A DNA stretch of 64,000 bases from Coccinella septempunctata. Lineage: Eukaryota; Arthropoda; Insecta; Coleoptera; Coccinellidae. The position numbers and the translations under genes were made by a program. The stretch spans positions 20,976,936-21,040,935 of the forward strand of contig NC_058195.1 in the NCBI RefSeq assembly GCF_907165205.1. Direction: 5' to 3'. Under the pieces are notes generated by a model. That model was not told the DNA's origin. It saw only the letters and a list, made by a program, of their open reading frames with translations, and ran no database searches. The number at the start of each line of letters is the position of its first letter. Positions within the stretch are counted from its first letter, which is position 1. Below are positions 10,718 through 20,468 of this stretch, piece after piece.

Positions 10718-13063
10718 ATGAGTGCGTTTGGTTATGAGTCTTATATCAATCAGTGCACTCGACCGCGGAGCAAAACTTGTGTTGATCATTTTTACGTTAG
10801 AACAAAGATGCATAGGAAGATTCAGTCGTATATTTTCCAGTACTCCATAACTGACCACGATCCTATAGCATTGACAATAGAATTGAATCAAAAATCGGAA
10901 GATTTATCGAGGATGCATGATAGAATTAGAAAATTAATTGATTATTCAGCACTGAAGACCGCACTGAAAATGGAGAAATGGGAAAAATTCTATTTTTCAC
11001 AAAATATAGATGATAAAACAGATTACTTTATTGATAAAATCAATGAATATTTAGAAGAAAGTACAAAAAGTGTGAGAACGAAAAAACAGAATACTAAAAG
11101 AAAAAAATGGATCACTAATGCACTTGTCACATCAATTAATACAAAACAACGATTGTATAAAGCCGTACAGAGGGATCCCGAAAATCAACTTTTGAAGTCG
11201 GAATATGTGGCATATAAGAACAAATTAACTAAATTAATGAATATTGCGAAGAAAACATATGCTCAAAAGTTGATAAGAGATAACGTTAACCAGTCCAAGG
11301 CTCTCTGGGGTTGTGTAGACTATATATGTAATCGATCCAGGCCTGAAACAAAAATTGATAAAGTCAGATCGATGGAAGGTACAGTATTGGAGAATAAGAA
11401 GGAAATTTCTGACAATTTTAATAAATATTTTAGCTCATTAGGTCAAACTTACGCAGAAAAGATTATAATACCAGAGAACTATAGAGAGAATGATAAAAAT
11501 GTACAGAGCTCCATGTGTCTCTTGCCTACAGACACGGAAGAAGTGCATAGGACAATTATGCAGCTAGGACTGAAAAAAACTCCCGGACATGATAACATAA
11601 GATCAGAAACTTTGAAGAAGATATCTGATGAGGTGAAAATCCCTTTAACCCACTTGATAAATTGCTGTTTTAATGAGGGATACTTTCCGAAAAGGCTGAA
11701 GATTGGAATTGTGAAACCTCTGTTCAAGAGTGGAAATAAACAAGAAATGAAGAACTACAGACCAATATCTTTAGTATCTAATATCGCGAAAGTAATGAAA
11801 AAAATATTGAAAAAGAGAATAACAGATTTTTGTGTTAAATATGGGATCATTTCGCAGCGCCAGTTTGAATTCATGGAGGGGAAGTCAGCGGAAGATGCAC
11901 TCTATCACCTTACGTCTCACATCTACAGTTCACTAGACAGATGTAATCCATCATTATGTGTTTTCTTTGATCTCTCTAAAGCCTTCGATACAGTATCTCA
12001 CGAAAAATTACTAAAAAGATTGGACAGTTATGGTTTTAGAGGGAAGATTTATGATTTATTAAAGAGCTATTTAACTGATCGAGAACAGAGGGTTGATGTT
12101 GATGGTGAGATGAGTGATCCCGTGTATGTGACCTACGGGGTTCCACAGGGGACTGTGCTCGGACCTTTGTTGTTCACTCTGTATGTTAACAGCTTGCTGA
12201 ATCTCGGAATCAAGGGCAAAATTCTCGGCTATGCGGACGATATTGCAATGTTTTGTGAGTCTGAATCGTGGGAAAGCTTGAAAACAGAAACTGAAGCCGA
12301 CATAAGAATTCTGAAGGATTGGCTGAGTTTCAGCACACTCACCCTAAACCTAGAAAAAACAAGATATATGCCCTTTTGCTCATACTCCAGTGGATTGCCT
12401 TCTATGGGTCCTTTAACGGCCGGTACTGACTCTTACATCCTGGAGGCAGAGTCGGTCAAGTATTTGGGTGTGATCATTGACCGTCACATGAGGTGGGACC
12501 TACAAGTAAAAAATATAGTTAATAAGTTAAGAGGGGTTCTATATAAAATAAAATATTTGAAGGATTACCTTGATCTAAAACACCTCAAATTGATATATTT
12601 TGCATTAGTCCAGTCGCATCTGACATATGGAATCATCGGTTGGGGGGGTGTGAGTGATGTTCACTTGGAAAAATTGAGCGTTATTCAGAGATGGATTCTA
12701 AGGGTTATCTATAAAAAACCAATTACCTTCTCTAACGATAGGTTGTATGAAGAGGCCGAGATACTCGATGTGAGACAGCTATTCTGTTTGAATATGCTGG
12801 TGAATATAAAGAAATCCAAAATTGCTTTTGAGCCCATTGTACACTGTCACAACACCAGAACGAGATTAGGCTCCTTGAGTGTACCTAGATGTGGGAACAC
12901 TATAGGCCAGCGACAATGTAATTATCTTGCACCGAAACTGTTCAATCAACTTCCTGCCTACATCTTAGGGATAAATAATGTCAGTTTGTTCAAGGGAATA
13001 TGCAGGAGTTGGGTACTGTGCTACGGAAGAGAAAGACTACATAATTTCATCAACAATGTTTAG
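10718..13063 (+). pseudogene. LINE ORF2: endonuclease end and reverse transcriptase, CR1/jockey group
   Basis: A 781-residue frame. The endonuclease tail (SITDHDPIAL) is followed by a reverse transcriptase with KKTPGHDNI, NYRPISLVSNIAKVM, FFDLSKAFDTVSH, GVPQGTVLGPLLF and the catalytic YADD at about residue 504, then LNLEKTRYM and a thumb/C-terminal region ending with a Leu/Tyr-rich tail common in arthropod CR1-like elements. The enzyme primes reverse transcription at nicked chromosomal DNA. The RT looks complete and uninterrupted. Only the break at about 10690 and the missing ORF1 suggest the copy is dead. Confidence 0.9.
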
Positions 13064-13405
13064 ATATAGATGAGTAGAAAAAGAAGGGGAAAATTGTGAT
13101 ATTAGAACACTTTGAATATGAATATGATAATATTAAAAAAAAAATGAATAAATAAATAAAAAATCAATAAAAAAAAAAAAATTTCTGGGCTGGAATGTGT
13201 GGAGTGTGCGTTCACTTTGTTCACTCATCATCAGGGGTGAATTTTCAAGATATGACAACACGTACAAGCGATGGCTTCCAGCTGGAGCTTCTGTGATGTC
13301 GTTTCATCTTTTTATTTGTTCACATATTACTTTATATATTGTTTGTACTGTAGAAACTTTTTTTCATAGTGAATAAATTATTATTATTATTATTATTATC
13401 ATTAA
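13064..13405 (+). other. LINE 3' untranslated region and (TTA)n tail
   Basis: Non-coding sequence after the RT stop, ending at a (TTA)n tract at about 13378-13401. Short microsatellite tails are usual 3' ends for non-polyA LINEs. An A-rich stretch at 13130-13180 precedes it. Confidence 0.6.
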
Positions 13406-13455
13406 CAATACGCTTGTATTAACATTTATGTGAACAGTATCGTAGTAGCTCTATT

Positions 13456-13535
13456 ATTTATTATTATTTAGGCGTTTACATTGTAGCTCACCGTTAACAT
13501 TACCATAACCATTAACATCATTGTGAATTGGCAGT
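13456..13535 (-). repeat. Right terminal inverted repeat
   Basis: Reverse complement of 9778-9855 with a few substitutions. The inner side starts at the LINE tail region; the outer side ends GGCAGT. Confidence 0.8.
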
Positions 13536-13538
13536 AAT

Positions 13539-13814
13539 TCAACGATAGCATTTACAATAAAAACAAGCAACGTGTGGAGCCCATGGCTTGTCTTGATTCC
13601 AAACAGGAAAGTCAAAATATGCTTCATAGGCTTCAGAGAGAACGTGAGATGTCTTTAATTCGTATTTCACGTCACGAATTATAATAAATTGACCACATAT
13701 AAAACAAAATGCATCAGCATCGTATTTACACTTTCTTGACGATATTTGAAGTTTGTCTGGGCTAGTAAACAACACCTGATCATTGTTTATGACTCGAGTG
13801 CCCTCTAGTGGCAC
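13539..13814 (-). pseudogene. Fragment of a common arthropod TE-associated cysteine-rich protein
   Basis: A 91-residue frame: after SRKCKYDADAFCFICGQF come YEAYFDFPVWNQDKPWAPHV and CFYCK. I recognise the pattern (CxxCG, then AYF, then a Gln-Asp-Lys-x-Trp-Ala-Pro-His block, then CxxC) as the start of an uncharacterised protein family present in many copies in arthropod genomes. It is probably carried by mobile DNA; its function is unknown. The reading breaks off exactly where the inverted repeat at 13535 begins, so the downstream part was separated by that insertion or is lost. Confidence 0.5.
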
Positions 13815-15075
13815 CTTGTAAACGTAAACACCCCACTCTCATCGGACGATCTTTTTGAATTATTAAAATTAAAAAAAAAATGAAGAACGACTATTAATAC
13901 TATAACTATCACAAAAGCAAACTTTATATTAAAAAAAGTTATTTTCTCTTCGTTTTTGTGCATAATTAACCGAAAAATCCTAGTATAAACGTTAGGACAA
14001 AGAACAAAAATTTTTTTGTAGAGTCGTGTAATGCTCGATACACCTCGACCTAGGCTCCACCCTGGAACGTCTGCTCGAACACTCATGTCTACACATTTGG
14101 TATGGTCTACTCTTTATAATATGTATTCTCATTGTTTCTCTTCTATATTCATTCATCGGACTCAACATACATGTTAGTTTTCTCAGCCTTCTGCACATCT
14201 CAAAATCTACGATTAGAGATTTATTTAACTCAGTACTCTCATGACTTCTCTTAATTTATCAATTGTTTCTTCTATTTTTCTGATGAACGTTCTAATCGTG
14301 CTTACTTGTAAGCAGTTCGTCTCTGTAAATGCTGAATTCATTGATAGATTTTTGCTCTCTTCAAGATCATCTCAATGTATATGAATTATTCTATGTTCTT
14401 CTCAGATTAATTATGATTGTCCTTTTCATTTAAATTAATTATTATTGAACTTCTCATTTAATTAGAATTTATTGCCCTTTTCATATTAGTTTTAATACTC
14501 TAGTGCTTCTCAAATTCATTAATTCTGTGCTTCTCATTTAACTTGTGCTACTCTTGTTCTGCTCATACTTACATTAACATTATTGATCAACTCAAATTTA
14601 ATGTATCGATTTCTCGTTGATGATCAGACTTAGACATTGCAGTTTCACCTCTGGCCTATTTCTCTGTACTCTCGCGTCTTCACTTTAAAATTCAGTATTC
14701 TAACCTTCGCGTTTTCTGATAGAAAAAGGAGGCTCTCGCAATCAATTTTCAATTGATTGCCCTATCACTGTGTAACCGTTGTGTTGATATTGAATTTATT
14801 GAACTCCTCAACGTCTAAGTCTGACATCAAGTGACTTCTCATTTGAACTGCTCTGGACCATCTCTTGTTTTTTAATTGGATATTGTCTCTCTGAGTTTAT
14901 AGATGTATTTAATATTAGTTGCTTTTACTGTATTAGCTTCATGCAGGTGACATATTCATTCTATGATTGTGAACGATACTCAATAAATGTTTTTATACCA
15001 TCTCCAACTCAATTATCTTTTCATACAGTCCACTAATCTTTAATTACAAAATCATAACACCCCCGATTTTGAACA
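13815..15075. other. Right half of the LTR-like element, non-coding
   Basis: AT-rich with no supported gene. From 14090 on there are over a dozen TTCTCA/CTCTCA words at irregular spacing. AATAAATG at about 14980 may be a polyadenylation signal, given the inferred element end at 15075. Confidence 0.45.
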
Positions 15076-15160
15076 CAAGGGAAAAGCATAAATACTAAAT
15101 TTCGAGAAAAAAATGTTGACTTTAAAAATTGATTAAATTCCTTCCAAAGTCTTTGGTACC
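15076..15160 (+). repeat. Remainder of the interrupted 167-bp repeat unit
   Basis: Starts with the duplicated CAAGG and continues GAAAAGCATAAATACTAAA, matching the position in the 167-bp unit where 8813 stopped. It runs to TCTTTGGTA and then switches without spacer to the reversed 143-bp satellite. Confidence 0.85.
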
Positions 15161-18149
15161 AGACTAGGCTCAATCGAAAGTTACTGTAAATGCAGATTTT
15201 TTCTATATATTCATATTTTGAAGAAACTACGATAACAACCCTGTAGAACGAAAAAACCAGGTAAGGGTGGATTTCACCCCGTTATCCCCTGCGTAAGAAA
15301 ACAAGTATAGGCTCAATTGAAAGCTACTGTCGATGCAGATTTTTCCTATTAATTCATATTTTCAAGAAATCACGATAACAACCCTGTAGGACGAAAAAAC
15401 CACGTAAGGTTGGTTTCACCCCGTTATCCCCTGCGTAAGAAAACAAGACTAGGCTCAATCGAAAGCTACTGTAAATGCAGATTTTTTATATATATTCATA
15501 TTTCGAAGAAACCACGATAACAATGCTGTAGAACGAAAAACCATTTAAGGGTGGATTTCACCCTGTTATCCCCTGCGTAAGAAAACAAGACTAGGCTCAA
15601 TCGGAAGCTACTGTAAATGCAGATTTTTCTATATATTTATATTTTGAAGAAACGACGATAACAACCCTGTAGAACGAAAAAACCACTTAAGGGTGGATTT
15701 CACCCTGTTATCCCCTGCGTAAGAAAACAAGACTAGGCCCAGTCGAAAGCTACTGTAAATGCAGATTTGTTCTATATATTTATATTATGGAGAAAACACG
15801 ATAACAACCCTGTAGGACGAAAAAACCACTTTAGGGTGGATTTCACCCCGTTATCCCCTGCGTAAAAAAACAAGACTAGGCTCAATCGAAAGCCACTGTA
15901 AATGCAGATTTTTTCTTTATATTCATATTTTGAAGAAACCACGATAACAATGCTGTAGGACGAAAAAACCACTTTAGGGTGGATTTCACCCCGTTATCCC
16001 CTGCGTAAAAGACCAAGACTAGGCACAATCGAAAGCTACTGTAAATGCAGATTTTTTCTATATATTCATATTTTGAAGAAACCACGATAACAATGCTGTA
16101 GAACGAAAAACCATTTAAGGGTGGATTTCACCCTGTTTTCCTCTGCGTAAGAAAACAAGACTAGGCTCAATCGAAAGCTACTGTAATTGCAGATTTTTTC
16201 TATATATTTATATTATGAAGAAAACACGATAACAACCCTGTAGGACGAAAAAACCATTTTAGGGTGGATTTCACCCTCTTATCCCCTGCGTAAAAGACCA
16301 ATACTAGGCACAATCGAAAGCTACTGTAAATGCAGATTTTTTCTATATATTCATATTTTGAAGAAACCACGATAACAATGCTGTAGAACGAAAAACCATT
16401 TAAGGGTGGATTTCACCCTGTTTTCCTCTGCGTAAGAAAACAAGACTAGGCTCAATCGAAAGCTACTGTGAATGCAGATTTGTTCTATATATTTATATTA
16501 TGAAGAAAACACGATAACAACCCTGTAGGACGAAAAAACCACTTTAGGGTGGATTTCTCCCCGTTATCACCTGCGTAAAAAAACAAGACTAGGCACAATC
16601 GAAAGCTACTGTAAATGCAGTTTTTTTCTATATATTCATATTTTGAAGAAACCACGATAACAATGCTGTAGAACGAAAAACCATTTAAGGGTGGATTTCA
16701 CCCTGTTTTCCTCTGCGTAAGAAAACAAGACTAGGCTCAATCGAAAGCTACTGTAATTGCAGATTTTTTCTATATATTTATATTATGAAGAAAACACGAT
16801 AACAACCCTGTAGGACGAAAAAACCATTTTAGGGTGGATTTCACCCTGTTATCCCCTGCGTAAAAGACCAATACTAGGCACAATCGAAAGCTACTGTAAA
16901 TGCAGATTTTTTCTATATATTCATATTTTGAAGAAACCACGATAACAATGCTGTAGAACGAAAAACCATTTAAGGGTGGATTTCACCCTGTTTTCCTCTG
17001 CGTAAGAAAACAAGACTAGGCTCAATCGAAAGCTACTGTGAATGCAGATTTTTTCTATATATTTATATTCTGGAGAAAACACGATAACAACCCTGTAGGA
17101 CGAAAAAACCACTTCAGGGTGGATTTCACCCCGTTATCCCCTGCGTAAAAAAACAAGACTAGGCTCAATCGAAAGCCACTTTAAATGCAGATTTTTTCTT
17201 TATATTCATATTTTGAAGAAACTACGATAACAATGGTGTAGAACGAAAAAACCACGTAAGGGTGGATTTCACTCCGTTATCCTCTGCGTAAGAAAACAAG
17301 ACTAGGCTCAATCGAAAGCTACTGTCAATGCAGATTTTTTCTATATATTTATATTCTGGAGAAACCACGATAATAACCCTGTAGAACGAAAAAACCACTT
17401 AAGGGTGGATTTCACCCTGTTATCCCCTGCGTAAGAAAACAAGACTAGGCTCAATCGAAAGCTACTGTGAATGCAGTTTTTTTCTATATATTTATATTCT
17501 GGAGAAACCACGATAATAACCCTGTAGAACGAAAAACACCACTTAAGGGTGGATTTCACCCTGTTATCCCCTGCGTAAGAAAACAAGACTAGGCCCAGTC
17601 GAAAGCTACTGTAAATGCAGATTTGTTCTATATATTTATATTATGAAGAAAACACGATAACAACCCTGTAGGACGAAAAAACCACTTCAGGGTGGATTTC
17701 ACCCCGTTATCCCCTGCGTAAAAAAACAAGACTAGGCTCAATCGAAAGCCACTTTAAATGCAGATTTTTTCTTTATATTCATATTTTGAAGAAATCACGA
17801 TAACAATGGTGTAGAACGAAAAAACCACGTAAGGGTGGATTTCACTCCGTTATCCTCTGCGTAAGAAAACAAGACTAGGCTCAATTGAAAGCTACTGTCA
17901 ATGCAGATTTTTTCTATATATTCATATGTTGAAGAAACCACGATAACAATCCTTCAGAACGAAAAAACCACCTAAGGGTGGAGATCACCCCGTTATCCCC
18001 TGCGTGAGAAAACAAGACTAGGCTCAATTGAAAGCTACAGTCAATGCAGATTTTTTCTATATATTCATATGTTGAAAAAACCACGATAACAACCCTGTAG
18101 GACGAAAAAACCACTTAAGGGTGGATTTCACTCTGTTATCCCCTGCGTC
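15161..18149 (-). repeat. 143-bp satellite array, reverse orientation
   Basis: About 21 monomers. The phrase GACTAGGCTCAATCGAAAGC, reverse complement of the marker at 1-1645, recurs every 143 bp from 15162. Monomers are 85-98% alike by eye. A subset forms higher-order dimers of 285 bp. The array ends at CCCCTGCG next to unrelated sequence at about 18150. Short frames inside are not genes. Confidence 0.97.
16021..17160 (-). repeat. 285-bp higher-order repeat (dimer of the 143-bp monomer)
   Basis: The variant AGGCACAATCGAAAG occurs at 16021, 16306, 16591 and 16876, exactly 285 bp apart, and alternates with AGGCTCAATCG monomers. Each variant monomer also carries AACAATGCTGTAG and CTGTTTTCCTCTGCG. 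A longer, roughly 573-bp (four-monomer) period appears between 17161 and 17734. Confidence 0.85.
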
Positions 18150-18751
18150 TCAATATAGGGTTTTCATCACATGACACCAATTCATTTTATTTTGTCATAT
18201 TGTTCTCAATCCATTTCTCTATTTAAAATTTCATAACACGAGTGTATTTTAACCATACTTTTCTAATTGAATCGAAATTGCGTTTTATTGATTCTAAATA
18301 TATCAATCACTTTTCTGTGATGTATAAATTTTCATTGGAATCGATTATTATTCACTATTTCGGTGAGAATATCCGTAACGAACGCCTATGGTAGTTCACG
18401 CAGGTATGAGGGCCTAGTGCCGAAATCGATAGTCAAAGTATATAATTACAAAAACAAGTGTGTCTTCCTTCACCAATTGATTAATGATTCATCAGACACA
18501 CTCATGGAGTTTTTCGTTCAAAAAATCAAGTGGTAATCAAACTGGAATTTATTTCGTTCCATATCAATACACACGTTAGTCTCACACAAACACACAAAAC
18601 GATCGAGACAACGCGCAAACGACCAAATCAAAATGGCACCAATGAATGCTTCCTTGTTCGGCTTGCGCTTCTTCGAATGAAACCCAAATCTCACGTTATT
18701 GCCGTTTCTCGTTTCTGCACTGAGCACTCTGAGCAGCTGGCTAGAGTGGCT
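18150..18751. other. Unique-looking sequence without supported gene
   Basis: Short frames on both strands near 18518-18871 overlap each other and show no domain. No repeat structure is obvious. It lies between the satellite and the inverted repeat at 18752. Confidence 0.5.
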
Positions 18752-18965
18752 AATGATCAGCGTTGCCGGGTCCAGAAATTTTTTTTCCCAGTATACGGTA
18801 TGCAGAGTAGAGTACATCTTTACTATGTTGAATTACCTAGATTCTGGATTTTTATTTTTATCAAGCCTTGAGAAGAACGGATAGAGAATATCGACTTCTG
18901 AAAGTAGTGCTTGTTCATTTGTATCCAAGGAATAAAATAAATAAAGTCAGTTCCTAAAGACAATA
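18752..18965 (+). repeat. Dispersed repeat, left copy of an inverted pair
   Basis: Roughly 90% identical in reverse complement to 31690-31906. Shared landmarks are GTTGCCGGGTCCAGAAAT, TACGGTATGCAGAGTAGAG and GAACGGATAGAGAATATCGA. With the gypsy element removed the two copies would be about 1.9 kb apart, so they may be ends of a single foldback-like element or two independent insertions. Confidence 0.8.
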
Positions 18966-20464
18966 TCATCTAATTCTTATATGAAAACGTTTCGGTGAAT
19001 TTAAAATATCATTATCTTTCAAAAATATTTCAAGAAATATTAACAATTCATTTGGGCTTCCACTTCATCTTTCAGGAATATTGCAAAGAAATATTCAGGA
19101 GCGATTTCTGAAATATTTATTGTAGCATTACTTGAAACGTTAATGAAATGTTCAGTTGCATTATAGGTACTTTGGAGGACAAATAAAATATTTCATACAA
19201 ATTAGCAATCTTCATACAAATTATTCACCAGCCAATCTTTCAAAGAGCATTCAGTAAGATTTCGGGAATAAAAATTGATATAATTTTTACACTTTCAGAT
19301 TTTCATCGAAAATCTTCCACTGAAATATTACTTTAAGGTTTTTTCCAATGTATTATGTAGACGAATTAGAAATATTTAGTTTATATTCCTGCAAATATTT
19401 TTTGAAAAATTTAAGAAATATTTCTCACAAATATTCTGATTCCTATGGATATTTGTTTTCCTGAAATATCGCAAAATCTGTCATAAAAATTTCGTAGAAT
19501 ATTTCATGAAATATTAATGAATCTCATGAAGTCATATTTCATGAAACATTTATTACATATCATGGAAATATTCTGCCAATCTTGCGAAAACTTCCTTGCC
19601 GTAAATATTCTCGAAACCTTTCATGAATATTTCAATGAAATCGTTCTTGAGAATATTTTGAAATTTTTCACTGCAATATTCCATGCTGTGTGGGTGGCGT
19701 ACCATCAATGTCTGCTAAACTAGGTAGGTCAAATTACGTACGAACGCCACTGGTGGAGATTAAGAAAAGAGTGATACTTAAAAAACTGCCTCTTGATTCA
19801 TAGTATACATGTATGACAAATTTCATTGAAATATTTAAAGCGGTATTCTGAATATTGATAATAAATTATTCATTTCTGAAAACTTTACCTCCCTGTATCT
19901 CAAAAGATAAGACGTTTAGGACATATGTTCATATGAAGTTTTTTTCTCAAAATGTGCCCAAAAATCACCGCCATAAATTGTGACATTCAATTAGAAAACA
20001 CCCTGTATAAGAAATACTGCACGAATATATCACCGCATCTCCGGATTTTTGTGCGGAATATTTTAGGTTATATCCGTGAAATATTCTGCTGACTTTTATT
20101 TGATGTTTTGTTGTTGGCATCCCTCTTTTCTGAAGTTACTGTCTTTTTAATGTGTGAAGAAAAAAATGTTTATATGCTATTATTCTTTTCGCATTGGGTA
20201 TTCATTATAGTACCAAGTACCTCGAAAGAACAAGTAACAACAACAAAATAACTATCTGTATGAATATATTTAACAGTAAAGTCTATACCTTGTTTGTTAA
20301 TCAATTTATAACTTCGTCTGTAGACGAAGACCAATATCATTCCATAATTGATATTCTATTAAAATTATATTGCATACAATAGTATTAATTCATATTTCAT
20401 TCAATCCCTTGAATTACTTCGGAGATATTCAAATACATCCACCTACTACCCCTTTATTTACATT
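18966..20464. repeat. AATATT/GAAATATTTC-rich non-coding region
   Basis: From about 18990 to 20100 the words GAAATATT, AATATTTC, GAATATT and AATATTC occur every 15-35 bp on both strands, far more than a neutral AT-rich sequence would seem to need. No coding frame is supported. It runs to the AGGT target of the gypsy insertion. Confidence 0.45.
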
Positions 20465-20468
20465 AGGT
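20465..20468. other. Target duplication AGGT, left
   Basis: Matches 31270-31273 directly outside the other LTR; 4 bp is typical for Ty3/gypsy integrases. Confidence 0.8.

Larger units (their letters stand above)
9778..13535. mobile_element. Element with about 80-bp terminal inverted repeats, carrying a LINE
   Basis: 9778-9855 and 13456-13535 are inverted copies about 90% identical; both begin ACTGCCAATTCACAATGATG when read inward. Between them is a LINE with a frameshift. The simplest history is a small non-autonomous DNA transposon that received the LINE. I could not find a clear duplication of target bases outside the inverted ends. Confidence 0.6.
8814..15075. mobile_element. LTR-like element (about 2.5 kb before secondary insertion) with CAAGG duplication
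   Basis: The ends are TGTTAAAAATTGAGCG and CCCCGATTTTGAACA, imperfect inverted termini of the TG...CA kind, flanked by CAAGG at 8809-8813 and 15076-15080. Removing the segment rebuilds an uninterrupted 167-bp repeat unit, which is strong evidence for insertion. Taking out the nested 9778-13535 element leaves about 2.5 kb, with an AATAAA about 90 bp from the right end. No second LTR or pol gene is visible, so a long solo LTR is the simplest reading; another element type with 5-bp duplications is possible. Confidence 0.6.

Noticed and set aside
18518..18884. Overlapping frames of 99 and 113 codons on opposite strands as a host exon.
   Set aside because: No domain or codon pattern, and the right part overlaps a dispersed repeat that also occurs at 31690-31906.
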